DNA of 64,000 nt. Source: CAZPXZ01 sp965221505 (GTDB taxonomy: Bacteria; Pseudomonadota; Alphaproteobacteria; Rhodobacterales; CAZPXZ01). Position 1 is the stretch's first letter; each line of letters begins with the position of its first letter. The stretch spans positions 2,108,001 through 2,172,000 of the forward strand of contig CBDCSI010000001.1 of assembly GCA_965221505.1 (NCBI GenBank), in the 5' to 3' direction. Below the pieces are notes generated by a model, which saw only the letters and a program-made list of their open reading frames with translations, had not been told where the DNA came from and made no database searches. Both the position numbers and the translations under genes were made by a program. Shown here piece by piece: positions 36,800-46,437 of the stretch.

Positions 36800-37933
36800 C
36801 TATCCCGCACCGATACGCGTTCCGGGTACCTGCTTCGGAAAATACTCCTCGCAATCCCCCTCGCGGTACACGTCCGCCGTCGCGCAGTGCAAGCCGCCGC
36901 CGAAGGCGTAGGCGTCGCGGAACGGAACCGGGATCACCTCGAAACCGAGCGTGTCCAGCTGTTCGAGCTGCCGGAATTCCGAGGCCTCGACGCATACGGT
37001 CTTCGGGTCGAGGATCAGGCAGTTCATCGAGAGCCACACGCTCGAATAGCACAAGGGCGGCGGCGCGTTGTGCGCCGGTCGCGCGGCGGGCAGGATCTGC
37101 CAGCCGTTCGCTTCGAAGATGCGGCGCTGACCCTCGGGAAGCGCCCGGTCCGGATTGTTCAGGATCAGCCCCGGCCTCAGCGGAACGAAGGTCGCGTCGA
37201 TATGGATCGGCCACGGGTCGCCGGGGAAGTTGACCGCATGCACCCGGTGCTCCGGAAAGTGCCGCTGCAGCCACTCCATGCCGCGGCGATTGGTCGTGAG
37301 GCCGTGCTGGCAAAACAGGTCGCGACCCAGGCGCAGCACGTCCGCCGCGTCGAACAGGGGCTCCCGCTCCGTGGTCACGAAGTCCAGCGCCGCCGTACGG
37401 CGTAGGCGCTCCTCCAGCGTGACGTCGGCGAAATACCCCGTCTTGTAGGACTCGTCCGTCAGCCTCGGCCGCGGCGCCTGCTCCCATCGGAATCCAGGAT
37501 CCTCGTCGAAGTATCGCTGCATCAGCCCGTGATAGGCGAGATACTCGAAGTAGCGGCAGCGGAACGACATCGGCGCGCTGAGAATCTCCTTCCCGACGGT
37601 CAGGAGCACGTCTCGGGGCGGCATGCAGCCGAACATGCTGTCGGTCCGAAAATCCGGCGTCGCGACCGCCTGGTTCCACTGCAGCGGCTCCGGACGGTCG
37701 ACGCGGATGCCCCGCCCTTCGAGCAGCGCCGCAAACGCGTCGAGCTGCTCGTTCGCGCGTTCGACCGTCGCCAGCGGACGCGGGCCCCAGCGGCCCCGCA
37801 TGTCGCTGTCTTGCGGAATCTTCGCCTCCGTCGCCGGTTCGGACGGCGGGATGCAACTGTGGTCGGCGCGCCCGACGATGACGTGCCGTAGCGGGTCGAA
37901 GTCGTTCCAGGAACTCACCACCGCGTTCGGCAT
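36800..37933 (-). CDS. Glycine amidinotransferase-like enzyme
   Basis: 377 residues of the amidinotransferase (AGAT) family, which transfers an amidino group from arginine to an amine. The catalytic cysteine lies in GGGLHCATADV, the paired histidine in WPIHIDATF, and the acidic member in RTDSMFGCM or nearby. ATG 37933 has a GGGAGAG site; upstream in-frame sequence is not protein-like. A gene on the opposite strand, 327 bases away, encodes a class I glutamine amidotransferase. In animals AGAT makes guanidinoacetate for creatine; in bacteria such enzymes also act in natural-product synthesis, so the acceptor here is unknown. Confidence 0.85.
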   Translation of the reverse strand: MPNAVVSSWNDFDPLRHVIVGRADHSCIPPSEPATEAKIPQDSDMRGRWGPRPLATVERANEQLDAFAALLEGRGIRVDRPEPLQWNQAVATPDFRTDSMFGCMPPRDVLLTVGKEILSAPMSFRCRYFEYLAYHGLMQRYFDEDPGFRWEQAPRPRLTDESYKTGYFADVTLEERLRRTAALDFVTTEREPLFDAADVLRLGRDLFCQHGLTTNRRGMEWLQRHFPEHRVHAVNFPGDPWPIHIDATFVPLRPGLILNNPDRALPEGQRRIFEANGWQILPAARPAHNAPPPLCYSSVWLSMNCLILDPKTVCVEASEFRQLEQLDTLGFEVIPVPFRDAYAFGGGLHCATADVYREGDCEEYFPKQVPGTRIGAG

Positions 37934-38260
37934 GACCGTCTCTCCCGACCGGTTCGGGCGGCTGGCGCCCCACGCCCCGCCGCGATCGCGACAGGCCGGC
38001 AACGATACGCCGAACCGGCCGCTTCCGTCGACCCCCCGATCGCCGACACGCGGCCGCGACCGGGGTTCTTCCACCGCAAGAGACCGACCCGCTCCAGGAG
38101 GAACGGGCCATGGGGAGGGCGGGCCCGACCCGTACGCCGAACCTGCGCGGAGCCGTTGCCAATCGCCGGTCGAGCCGCCAAACTACGCGCGTCCGACGCC
38201 GCACCACGCCGGCGTCCCGGGCGGACCCCCCCCACCCACGGATTGGCGGAAGGATGCGCG

Positions 38261-38977
38261 ATGCGGATCGGAATTCTCAGGGCTGGACGCGTCAACCCCA
38301 GGATCGTCCACGAATTCGGCGAATATCCGCGCATGACGGAAGTCCTCCTGCAGACGAAGGACGACGCGTTCTCCTTCGACTACTGGCCGCTGACCGAAGG
38401 CGTCGTGCCGGACGATCCCCTGCGCTGCGACGGGTGGATGATCACCGGGTCCCGGCACAGCGTCTACGAGGACCTGCCCTGGATCGCCGACGCGACCCGC
38501 TTCGTGCGGGACGCGGTGGAAGCGGACCGACCTGTGCTCGGCATCTGCTTCGGTCACCAGCTTCTCGCCCAGGCCCTGGGCGGCCGGGTCGAGAAATCGG
38601 ACGCCGGTTGGGGCATCGGCGTTCAGGAATACGACGTGATCGGGCGCCCGGCCTGGATGCGGGACGCGCCCGACCGGATCGCGTTCCAGTCCATCCACCA
38701 GGACCAGGTCGTCGAAGCGCCGGCGGGCGCCACCCGAATCGCCGCGTCCGGTTTCTGTCCGCTGGCGATGCTGTCCTACGGGTCGGTCGGGTTCTCGGTG
38801 CAGGCCCATCCCGAGTTCTCGCGCGAGTTCTCGCGGGCGCTTCTCTCGGCGCTGCGCGGCGGGCGAATCGAGGAGGGTGCGTGCGACCGCGCACTCTCGA
38901 CGGTGGACAACCCCACGCACGCACGGGAATTCGCCCGCTGGGCGCGTCGGTTCCTGCGGCGCGACTACGCGGACTGA
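38261..38977 (+). CDS. Class I glutamine amidotransferase-like protein
   Basis: 238 residues with a full catalytic triad of the GATase-1 type: nucleophile in LGICFGHQLLAQALGG, and His/Glu in VQAHPEFS. MITGSRHSVYED is the oxyanion side. ATG 38261 has GGAAGG nearby. It is not attached to a synthetase domain, so it may supply ammonia to a partner or act as a gamma-glutamyl hydrolase (like the PuuD-type). Divergent to the amidinotransferase; whether they share a pathway is inference. It overlaps the tail of the YdcH gene on the other strand by 13 bases. Confidence 0.88.
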   Translation: MRIGILRAGRVNPRIVHEFGEYPRMTEVLLQTKDDAFSFDYWPLTEGVVPDDPLRCDGWMITGSRHSVYEDLPWIADATRFVRDAVEADRPVLGICFGHQLLAQALGGRVEKSDAGWGIGVQEYDVIGRPAWMRDAPDRIAFQSIHQDQVVEAPAGATRIAASGFCPLAMLSYGSVGFSVQAHPEFSREFSRALLSALRGGRIEEGACDRALSTVDNPTHAREFARWARRFLRRDYAD

Positions 38978-39159
38978 CCCGCCTCTTCCGCCGCCACGAT
39001 CGCTTCCCGGAGCCGCAGCTTCTCGCGCTTCATTTCCCTGATCCGCAGATCGTCGAATCCGGGATGGCGCTCCTCTTCGGCGATCCGCTCGTCCAGCGCC
39101 TTGTGGCGCCGGCGCAATTCTTCCACGTCCGGGGCGGCGGGCGGTTGACGGTCCGTCAT
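38965..39159 (-). CDS. YdcH/DUF465-family small protein
   Basis: 64 residues, one long charged helix pair: VEELRRRHKALDERIAEEE and LRIREMKREKLRLREAI, characteristic of DUF465. Common and conserved in alphaproteobacteria; no confirmed function. Converges on the amidotransferase gene, sharing 13 bases at the 3' ends. Confidence 0.88.
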   Translation of the reverse strand: MTDRQPPAAPDVEELRRRHKALDERIAEEERHPGFDDLRIREMKREKLRLREAIVAAEEAGQSA

Positions 39160-39306
39160 CGGCTTCTCCTTCCGATTTTGCTGTGAGGGGGTTGCGGCCG
39201 GAGGCCGCGGGAGGCGCGCATGGGCGCCCGACCGGCTCGTCGGGACGGGCGCACCGCAAAACGAAAACGGGTTCGGCCCGTATCGGGCCGCACTGCCGGA
39301 GAGGGT

Positions 39307-40488
39307 TCAGTCGCGTGCGGGCAGGGCACGTTCGACCAAGCCTACCCAGTAGGCGATTCCCTGCGGCAGGATCGCGTCGTTGAAATCGTACCGGGACGTA
39401 TGCAGTCTGGGATGCTCCTCGCCGGCGCCGATCAGCATGAAGGCGGCGGGTTTCTCGCGGGCCAGAAAGGCGAAATCCTCGCCGCCCATGGTCTGCCGGC
39501 AGGAACGGTCGATCCGCCCGCCGAGATCCTCGACCACGTCGCCGGCGAACGCCGTCGTCGCCGAATCGTTGACGGCCGCCGGATAGGCCGCCGTCGAGCG
39601 CCGCAACTCCGCCGACGCGCCGAGCGCTCCGGCGACTCCGGTGGCGATCACCTCGATTCGGCCGTACATCGCCTCGAACGCCTCGTCGTCGAAGCTGCGC
39701 AACGTACCGCCCAGCAGGGCGCCGTCGGGGATCACGTTGCACGCGTCGCCGGCCTGAAACTTCGTCACCGACACGACCGCGGGCTGGAAGGGGTCCGAGT
39801 TGCGCGCCACGACGGACTGCAGCGCCTGCACGACGGCGGCACCGGCGAAGACCGGATCGACGGTCCGCTCCGGCTGCGCGGCATGGCCGCCCCGCCCGGC
39901 GATCGCGATCTCGAAGAGGTCCGCAGCGGCGAAGATCGGGCCCGTCCGAATGCCGAACTCTCCGGCCGCCATTCCGGGCCAATTGTGCATCCCGAACACC
40001 GCGCGGCACGGAAATCGTTCGAACAACCCGTCGCGCATCATCGCGTCCGCCCCGGCGCCGCCCTCCTCGGCCGGCTGAAAGCAGAAGTAGGCCGTGCCGT
40101 CGAAGGCCCGCGTCTCCGCCAGCGACGCGGCCGCTCCGAGCAGCATCGCCATATGTCCGTCATGCCCGCAGGCATGCATTACCCCCTCGTTCTTCGAGGC
40201 GTGCGGGAGGCCGGTCTCCTCCCGGATGGGCAGCGCGTCCATGTCGGAGCGGAGCATGACGGCGTCGGACTCGCCGGATCCGGCGCCCGAACGGCCGTGC
40301 AGGACGCCGACCACGCCGGTGCCCCCGATTCCGGTGCGGATCTCGTCGAATCCGAATCGCTCCAGCGAATTCGCGACCGTCCGAGCGGTCTCGTGCTCCC
40401 GGTAGCCCAGCTCCGGTCTCGCATGCAGTCCCTGGCGCCATTCGGCCGCCGACTTCGCGATCGTCGCAATCCGGTTGGTGATTCGCAT
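39307..40488 (-). CDS. M20-family amidohydrolase (hippurate hydrolase/aminoacylase type)
   Basis: 393 residues, metal-dependent amide hydrolase. Metal ligands and catalysis: RSDMDALPI, HACGHDGHMAMLLGAA, QPAEEGGAGA (general base Glu), FGMHNWPGM, and GGEDFAFLA. The dimerisation domain lies at about 185-300. Hydrolyses N-acyl amino acids or similar; substrate unknown. ATG 40488 chosen because upstream in-frame sequence is a GC-rich shadow. Stands alone. Confidence 0.92.
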   Translation of the reverse strand: MRITNRIATIAKSAAEWRQGLHARPELGYREHETARTVANSLERFGFDEIRTGIGGTGVVGVLHGRSGAGSGESDAVMLRSDMDALPIREETGLPHASKNEGVMHACGHDGHMAMLLGAAASLAETRAFDGTAYFCFQPAEEGGAGADAMMRDGLFERFPCRAVFGMHNWPGMAAGEFGIRTGPIFAAADLFEIAIAGRGGHAAQPERTVDPVFAGAAVVQALQSVVARNSDPFQPAVVSVTKFQAGDACNVIPDGALLGGTLRSFDDEAFEAMYGRIEVIATGVAGALGASAELRRSTAAYPAAVNDSATTAFAGDVVEDLGGRIDRSCRQTMGGEDFAFLAREKPAAFMLIGAGEEHPRLHTSRYDFNDAILPQGIAYWVGLVERALPARD

Positions 40489-40601
40489 GCCGTCGATCCC
40501 CTGCCCTCGCCCCGGGACTATATGGACGAGTCCGCCCCACTTGCGCAAGTGGCCCCCGCCGGACGAGGACGGGATCGCGCGTCCGAATCGCCGAATCGAC
40601 G

Positions 40602-41420
40602 TCATTCCCGACCCTCGTCGTCCGGCCGGCCGCGGCCTGCCGGGAGCCACGAAATCGCCGCAGCCTCGCGCAGGATCCGCTCGGCGTCGTGCGTGTGCCC
40701 CTCCCCTTCGTGCAGAACCAGGGGCTCGAGGACGACGTTCGACGGCTCGTCTGCGCGGCGAACGCGCAGCAACGCCTTGATCGGCGGCCGGCCCGCCCGG
40801 GCCAGGACCGGCAAGATCTCGGCGGATCGCCCGGCGAGGCGCGCGAGGGCGTCGCCGACGCGCGCATACGGCACGATCGCGGACAACACGCCGTCCGGCC
40901 GCGTCAGCCCGGCGCAGGCGGCCATCCAGTCCGAGAGACTGCGGCCGGGCGCCCCCTCTCGAAGGGCGAGGGAGCGCCGCCGGTCCGGCGAGGGCGTGCT
41001 GCGGTCGAATCGCTGCCAGGGCGGATTGGTCATGACGCGGTCGAACGCGACCGGGAACCCGGGCGGCGGCTCGAACAGGTCGCCGGCGTGGACCGTCCAG
41101 GGGCGTGTGCCGTTCTCCGCGCCGTTGGTCCGCGCGTAACGAACCAGTTCCTCGTCGAATTCGAGACCGTGCAGGTCCAGCCCCCCGACGCGGGCGGCGA
41201 GGCAGAGCGCGGCTGTCCCGACTCCGCAGCCCGCGTCCAGGACGCGCATCCCCGGCAGCGCGGGCGTCGCGGCCGCGAGATAGACGGGATCGGACGTAAT
41301 CCCGAGGCCGGTCTCGGGCGACCGAAGGCGGAGTCGCCAGCCCAGCATGCCGACGCGCCGGCCCGGCAGCGGTCCGCCGACGCAATCCTCGCCCTGCGGG
41401 TCGCTATGATTCCGGCTCAT
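40602..41420 (-). CDS. Class I SAM-dependent methyltransferase (TrmN6/HemK-like)
   Basis: 272 residues. SAM motif VLDAGCGVGTAALCLA and the amino-methyltransferase signature MTNPPW with a Pro-rich loop place it with tRNA1(Val) N6-methyltransferase-like enzymes (TrmN6, COG4123). A start of MSRNHSDPQGEDCVGG suits this family. Divergent from the polyprenyl synthase gene with 59 bases between starts, a pairing common in alphaproteobacteria. Confidence 0.88.
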   Translation of the reverse strand: MSRNHSDPQGEDCVGGPLPGRRVGMLGWRLRLRSPETGLGITSDPVYLAAATPALPGMRVLDAGCGVGTAALCLAARVGGLDLHGLEFDEELVRYARTNGAENGTRPWTVHAGDLFEPPPGFPVAFDRVMTNPPWQRFDRSTPSPDRRRSLALREGAPGRSLSDWMAACAGLTRPDGVLSAIVPYARVGDALARLAGRSAEILPVLARAGRPPIKALLRVRRADEPSNVVLEPLVLHEGEGHTHDAERILREAAAISWLPAGRGRPDDEGRE

Positions 41421-41479
41421 GCCGACCGACCGCCTCCGCCGCGACCGGTCCGCAGCCCGACTGCACGGAAGGCCCGCCC

Positions 41480-42493
41480 ATGCGACCGCCGCCGCCGGAC
41501 CCGCGACCCGCTTCGTCTCCGTACGACACGCTCGCCCGCCTCGTCGGCGACGACCTCGCCGACTTGGACGCGCTGCTCGCCCGTCGCCTCGCCAGCGCGC
41601 GGGAGCCGCTGATCGGCGAGGTCGCGCGTCACCTGGTGGACGCCGGCGGCAAGCGCATCCGGCCGCTTCTCACCCTGGCGACCGCGCGGGCGTCGGGCTA
41701 TCGCGGCCGGCTGCATCTGAACCTGGCCGCCGCCGTCGAGCTCCTGCACAGCGCGACGCTCCTGCACGACGACGTGGTGGACGCGTCGGCGCTTCGGCGC
41801 GGCGAGACCGCGGCGCACGTGATCTGGGGAAACAAGACCAGCATCCTGGTGGGAGACTTCCTGTTCAGCCGCTCCTTCGAGCTGATGGTGGAGTGCGGCT
41901 CGTTGCCGGTGCTCGAGACCCTCGCGAAAGCGGCCGCGACCATCGCCGAAGGCGAAGTCATGCAGCTCTCCACCGCGCACGATCTCGACCTCGAAGACGA
42001 CCGGTACCTCGCGGTCCTGCGCGCCAAGACCGCCGCGATGTTCGGCGCGGCGGCCGAAGTCGGCGCCCTGATCGCCGGTTGCGAGACCGCGCACGTCGCG
42101 GCCTTCCGGGAATACGGGCTGGCGCTGGGCACGGCCTTCCAGCTCGCCGACGACGCGCTCGACTACGACGGGACCGAACGGGACACCGGCAAGGGCGTCG
42201 GCGACGATTTCGCCGAAGGCAAGGCCACCATGCCGGCGCTCGTCGCCTATCGCTCCGGCGACCCGGAGGCGCGGCGCTTCTGGCGGCGCACGATCGTGGA
42301 GGGCGACCGGCGCGAGGGCGACCTCGCGAAGGCGCTCGACCTCGCTCGACGCGCCGGCGCCGCGGAAGCCACGCGGGACATGGCCCGCTCCCATGCGGGA
42401 GAGGCACGGTCGATCGTCCTTGCGGTTCCGCCCTCGCCCATCCGCGACTCGCTTGCGGGGCTTGCCGACTACGCGGTCCGGCGCCGCAGCTAA
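41480..42493 (+). CDS. ispB: Polyprenyl diphosphate synthase (IspB-like)
   Basis: Long-chain trans-prenyl synthase making the octa- or decaprenyl tail of ubiquinone. 337 residues. Substrate motifs: GGKRIRPLL, first Asp-rich LLHDDVVD, and second Asp-rich LADDALDYD; lysine in GKATMPALVAY. Chain length (octa-, nona- or decaprenyl) cannot be read safely. The 3' end meets ltaE head-on, sharing three bases. Confidence 0.92.
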   Translation: MRPPPPDPRPASSPYDTLARLVGDDLADLDALLARRLASAREPLIGEVARHLVDAGGKRIRPLLTLATARASGYRGRLHLNLAAAVELLHSATLLHDDVVDASALRRGETAAHVIWGNKTSILVGDFLFSRSFELMVECGSLPVLETLAKAAATIAEGEVMQLSTAHDLDLEDDRYLAVLRAKTAAMFGAAAEVGALIAGCETAHVAAFREYGLALGTAFQLADDALDYDGTERDTGKGVGDDFAEGKATMPALVAYRSGDPEARRFWRRTIVEGDRREGDLAKALDLARRAGAAEATRDMARSHAGEARSIVLAVPPSPIRDSLAGLADYAVRRRS

Positions 42494-43554
42494 TCCGCCG
42501 GCGCGGCGGCCAGGTCCGCAGCGACCTGGCGAATCGACGCCAGTGCCCGGTCGATGTCGGCGGCGTCCAATTCGAGGCTGGTGACCGCGCGAAGCACGTT
42601 CGGTCCCATCGGAATGAGACGCACGCCGGCCTCGAAGCACCGAACGGCGAATTCGGACGCGGAGCGCTCGACCTCGAAGCGCACGATGTTGGTTTCCACC
42701 TCCGCCGGATCGACGGCAATCCCCTCGACGGCGGCGAGTCCTTCGGCCAGACGGGCGGCATGTGCGTGGTCCTCCGGCAACCGCTGCCGGTGGCGTTCGA
42801 GGGCGTACAGCGCCCCGGCCGCGATCACTCCCGCCTGGCGCATGCCCCCGCCGAAGGCCTGGCGAACGCGCCGGGCCCGTCCCGTCGCCTCCCGGCTGCC
42901 GGCGATCGCGGACCCGACGGGGGCGCCGAGACCCTTCGAATAACACACGCTGACCGTGTCGAACGGCTCGGCGATCTCCGCCTCGCTGCCGCCGCCCGCC
43001 GCCGCTGCGTTCCAGATTCGCGCACCGTCGAGATGCAGCCGGAGGCCGGCTTCGCGAGCCAGGGACGCCGTCTCGCGCAGGACGTCGAGGGGCCATACCC
43101 GTCCGCCGCCGGCGTTGTGGGTGTTCTCGACGCAGAGCAGGGTGACCGGGGCGAGCACGGTGTTCACCATATAGGGCCTCACCGCCGGAATCGCGGTACG
43201 CAGCAGGTCCCGGTCGATCACCCCGCGACGCCCGGCGAGCGGTCGCATGACTACGCCGGACAGGAGACCGGGCGCCCCGGCTTCGGTGTTGAGCACGTGC
43301 CCGCCCGCCTCGACCAGAACCGTGTCCCCGGGCCGCGTGTGGAGATGGATGCCGATCTGGTTGGCCATGGTGCCGCTCGGGACGAAGAGCGCGTCTTCCT
43401 TGCCGAGGAGTTCCGCCGTGCGCTCCTCCAGCGCCCGCACCGTCTTGTCCTCTCCGAAGAAGTCGTCGCCGACCTCCGCCTCCGCCATGGCCCTCCGCAT
43501 CGACGCGGTGGGCCGGGTCAGGGTGTCGCTTCTCAGATCGACCATGTTCGCCAT
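42490..43554 (-). CDS. ltaE: Low-specificity L-threonine aldolase
   Basis: PLP enzyme cleaving threonine to glycine and acetaldehyde. 354 residues. DLRSDTLTRPT at the start, LFVPSGTMANQ, LLCVENTHNAGGGRVWP, HLDGARIWNAA and the PLP lysine in VCYSKGLGAPVGS. Downstream gene after ispE on the same strand, but a hairpin lies between them (43604-43623), so it may be a separate unit. Confidence 0.93.
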   Translation of the reverse strand: MANMVDLRSDTLTRPTASMRRAMAEAEVGDDFFGEDKTVRALEERTAELLGKEDALFVPSGTMANQIGIHLHTRPGDTVLVEAGGHVLNTEAGAPGLLSGVVMRPLAGRRGVIDRDLLRTAIPAVRPYMVNTVLAPVTLLCVENTHNAGGGRVWPLDVLRETASLAREAGLRLHLDGARIWNAAAAGGGSEAEIAEPFDTVSVCYSKGLGAPVGSAIAGSREATGRARRVRQAFGGGMRQAGVIAAGALYALERHRQRLPEDHAHAARLAEGLAAVEGIAVDPAEVETNIVRFEVERSASEFAVRCFEAGVRLIPMGPNVLRAVTSLELDAADIDRALASIRQVAADLAAAPAD

Positions 43555-43603
43555 GGCGGAACTCCTCCAATCCTGCGATCCGGCGCGGTTCGACCGCCGG
43601 CAC

Positions 43604-43623
43604 GGCGCCGCGCCTGCGGCGCC
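43604..43623 (-). terminator. Strong hairpin after ispE
   Basis: GGCGCCGC and GCGGCGCC form a perfect 8-bp stem with a 4-base loop just after the ispE stop codon (43627 on the minus strand) and before ltaE. There is no T-run, so it is at best a pausing or mRNA-stabilising hairpin. Confidence 0.45.
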
Positions 43624-43626
43624 GGA

Positions 43627-44547
43627 TCATACCGGCGTCGTGGGCTTGCGCCTGCCGGCGCCCTCGACGCGGGCCGGCTCGCACCACCAGGACGGGCGGG
43701 CGGACCGGATGCGACGGACGGCGTGCCGCGCCTCGTGTTCCCCGGCGAACAGGCCCCACCACGCCGAACCCGACCCGGACATGGCCGCGTGAAGGGCTCC
43801 GGCAGACGTCAGGACTCCGCCGACCGCACGAAGGCCGGGCGCCTGGAACTCCGCCGCGCGCAAGAGATCGTTGCGCCGCTCCCGAAGCCAGTCCGCGAGA
43901 TGCGAGACCGAGTCGAACGTCTCCGGCACCGGCCCGAGCCCCTCCCCCGCCGCCGAGCCCGAGCGGGCGAACGCGGCGAAGGTCTCTGCCGTCGAGACTT
44001 CGGCGCCGGGCCAGACCAGGACGCACCAGAAGGCGGGCAGCCCGACCGGATCCACCCGCTCCCCGGCGCCCCGGACGCGCGCCGGCCGGCCGAACAGGCA
44101 TACGGGGACGTCGGCGCCGATGCCGAACCCGAGCGCCGCGAGCGTCTCGTCCCGCATGGACGGCGCCCACAGGCGCCGCAGACGCAAGAGCGTCGCGGCC
44201 GCCCCGGCGGAGCCGCCGCCGAGCCCGGCGCCGACGGGGATTCGCTTGTCCAGCCGTATTCGCGCGCCCCGGCCGGCCCCGACCTCCCTCGCCAGACGCG
44301 CCGCCGCCCGCCAGACGACGTTCGCCTCGCCGTCAGGCGCCGCGGAAGCGAACGGCGACCCGCCGTCGAGCCGTAGCGAAACGCCCGACTGTTTCGGCTC
44401 TACGCATACGACGTCCGCCAGCCCGGCGAAGGCGACCAGGCTGTCGAGTTCGTGCAGGCCGTCCGAGCGGCGCCCGGTCACGTGCAGGCAGAGATTGACT
44501 TTCGCCCGCGCCAGGACGGTAGCGCCGGTCTCGCTACGGGTCCGCAA
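43627..44547 (-). CDS. ispE: 4-diphosphocytidyl-2-C-methyl-D-erythritol kinase
   Basis: GHMP kinase of the MEP isoprenoid pathway. 306 residues. ARAKVNLCLHVTGRRSDGLHEL, RIPVGAGLGGGSAGAAA (ATP loop), and SGSGSAWWGLF are typical. Start at TTG 44547 gives a sensible N-terminus and overlaps the TPR gene by 14 bases; no ATG or GTG is available near the fold's first strand. Upstream neighbours TPR lipoprotein and ETF-QO are the usual ones in this class. Confidence 0.92.
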   Translation of the reverse strand: MRTRSETGATVLARAKVNLCLHVTGRRSDGLHELDSLVAFAGLADVVCVEPKQSGVSLRLDGGSPFASAAPDGEANVVWRAAARLAREVGAGRGARIRLDKRIPVGAGLGGGSAGAAATLLRLRRLWAPSMRDETLAALGFGIGADVPVCLFGRPARVRGAGERVDPVGLPAFWCVLVWPGAEVSTAETFAAFARSGSAAGEGLGPVPETFDSVSHLADWLRERRNDLLRAAEFQAPGLRAVGGVLTSAGALHAAMSGSGSAWWGLFAGEHEARHAVRRIRSARPSWWCEPARVEGAGRRKPTTPV

Positions 44548-46423
44548 CCCCGAGTCCCGACCGAATCTTGCGCTCGGCGCGTTCGCGGATGTGTTCCTCC
44601 GGGGAGAGCGTCAGCGCACGGCTCCACTGGTACGCCGCTTCCTCTTCGTTGCCGAGGCGCCAGAGCACGTCGCCGAGATGGTCGTAGATCTCGGCGATCC
44701 CCGGGGCCCCCTGCAACGCTCGCTCGAGCAACGGAAGCGCTTTCCGGTACTCGCCCTTGCGGTACAGCGCCCAGGCGACGGAGTCGAGAATGTACGGATC
44801 GTCCGGCCTGCGGCGCAGCGCCTCCTGCAGCAGCGCAAGGCCCTCGTCCAGACGGACGCCCTGATCGATCCAGGAGTAGCCGAGATAGTTCGCTACGCTG
44901 GGATTCTCGCCGCTCAAGCGCAGGGCCCGCTGCAGGTCCGATTCCGCAGCCGCCCAGTCGCCGACCCTCTCGCTCGCGACCCCGCGTCCGAAATACGCGC
45001 TCCACAGACGCGGCTCCATGCGAAGCTGATCCGACACCAGCCGGATGTACTTGCGTCGTTCGTCCCCCGAGAGTTCCGGCACGGGTCCGAGCTGCGGCTC
45101 CAGCGGGGTCCGTCCCTGCCCCTTCAGCGCCCAGGTATCGAGGTCCATGTCGCCCTTGGCGTTCGCGATCCCGAACCCGGCCAGGGAATCCAGCAGCCCC
45201 TCGTAGGAGTCCAGCGACTTCGTGTACCAGTCCTCCGCCTCCGCGTACCGTTCGTTCGTCCGATGGGCTTCGGCAAGCGTGTAGTACAGCCACGGCTCCT
45301 CCGGATTGCCTTCGAGCAGGTCGCTGTAGATCCCGATCGCTCCGTCGAAATCGCCGAGCCGCAGCTGTGCGTCGGCCTCGGCGAGGCGCATTTCCCTCGC
45401 CGCGAATCCGGCCTCGCGCAACGTCCGGACCGCCTCCGAGTATTTTCCGTCGCCGGTCAGCCGGGTCGCTAGCGCGTATGCGATCTCCTGGCCGTCGGGG
45501 CGAAGCTCGGACGCGACGTGCAACGGCACGCGGGCGCCGTTGGCCCCGGAGACCCAGGGGGTCATCTCGGAGATGCTCAGGAGCGCTTCGGCGACCCCGT
45601 CGATCGGCCCGTCGACGATTCGGGACCTAGCCTCCTCGAGCAGCAGGCGCTCGTAGATCTCGCGCTCCGGGTGGTTCCGGATCGCCGACAGATACAGGCT
45701 CTCCAGCTGCTCGCCCTCCAGCCGGTACCCGCTCTCCAGAACGGCGCGGTATCCCGGAGCGGCGTAGTCCCTGGACTGCCGGAGCCATTCCAGCCCCTCC
45801 GCCTCCCGTCCCGCAGCCAGCTCCAGCAGCCCGAGATGGTATCGGACGTGCTGCTGCGCCGGCGGCACCTGTTCGGGCCCTGCCAGCAACGCGGCATGCG
45901 GGCGCAGCCGGGCGATCGCCCGTTCGACGTCGCCGGCGCCGTATTCGGCCCAGGCTGCCAGAAGGTCGACCCACAGGTTGCGGCCGTAGGATTCGATCAC
46001 TCGCACCGCTTCCTCCCAGGCGCCGTCGCGCACGAGATCGGAGTACAGCACCACGCGGTGCGGCCAGCTGCCGTCGCGCATTTCGGACATGCGCCTGGCG
46101 CTCTCCAGGGCCGCCTCGTAGTCGCCGGCGAGCAGGTTCGAATATACGGCCAGGTCCAGCACCGGCAGGTAGGCGTCGTCGGAAGCGGCCAACGGCGTGA
46201 GCGCCGCCGCCGCGGTGTCGTATTCGCCGAGGACGATCGCCGTGCGGCCGCGCAGATAGTCCGCGACCGCATCGCCGGTCACGCCCTGACCGCGCGCGTC
46301 CGGCGGCAAGCCGCACCCGGTCGCGAACGCCGCCAGCAGAAACGACGCCGCGGCAATTCGGATACCCCCGGCCGGCCGGCCGCGTCCGGTCGCCGTCCCG
46401 ACTCGATCGCCGAATGTCGTCAA
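44534..46423 (-). CDS. TPR-repeat lipoprotein
   Basis: 629 residues. Signal with a lipobox-like FATGC at about residues 33-37, so likely an outer-membrane-facing lipoprotein. The rest is a long chain of tetratricopeptide repeats (for example AWLYRKGEYRKALPLLERALQ-type units in the last 150 residues). Such repeats build protein scaffolds. TTG 46423 has a GGGGAAG site and lies 14 bases after the ETF-QO stop. Partners unknown; relatives sit between etfQO and ispE in alphaproteobacteria. Confidence 0.85.
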   Translation of the reverse strand: MTTFGDRVGTATGRGRPAGGIRIAAASFLLAAFATGCGLPPDARGQGVTGDAVADYLRGRTAIVLGEYDTAAAALTPLAASDDAYLPVLDLAVYSNLLAGDYEAALESARRMSEMRDGSWPHRVVLYSDLVRDGAWEEAVRVIESYGRNLWVDLLAAWAEYGAGDVERAIARLRPHAALLAGPEQVPPAQQHVRYHLGLLELAAGREAEGLEWLRQSRDYAAPGYRAVLESGYRLEGEQLESLYLSAIRNHPEREIYERLLLEEARSRIVDGPIDGVAEALLSISEMTPWVSGANGARVPLHVASELRPDGQEIAYALATRLTGDGKYSEAVRTLREAGFAAREMRLAEADAQLRLGDFDGAIGIYSDLLEGNPEEPWLYYTLAEAHRTNERYAEAEDWYTKSLDSYEGLLDSLAGFGIANAKGDMDLDTWALKGQGRTPLEPQLGPVPELSGDERRKYIRLVSDQLRMEPRLWSAYFGRGVASERVGDWAAAESDLQRALRLSGENPSVANYLGYSWIDQGVRLDEGLALLQEALRRRPDDPYILDSVAWALYRKGEYRKALPLLERALQGAPGIAEIYDHLGDVLWRLGNEEEAAYQWSRALTLSPEEHIRERAERKIRSGLGVADP

Positions 46424-46437
46424 CTTCCCCGCCCCGT

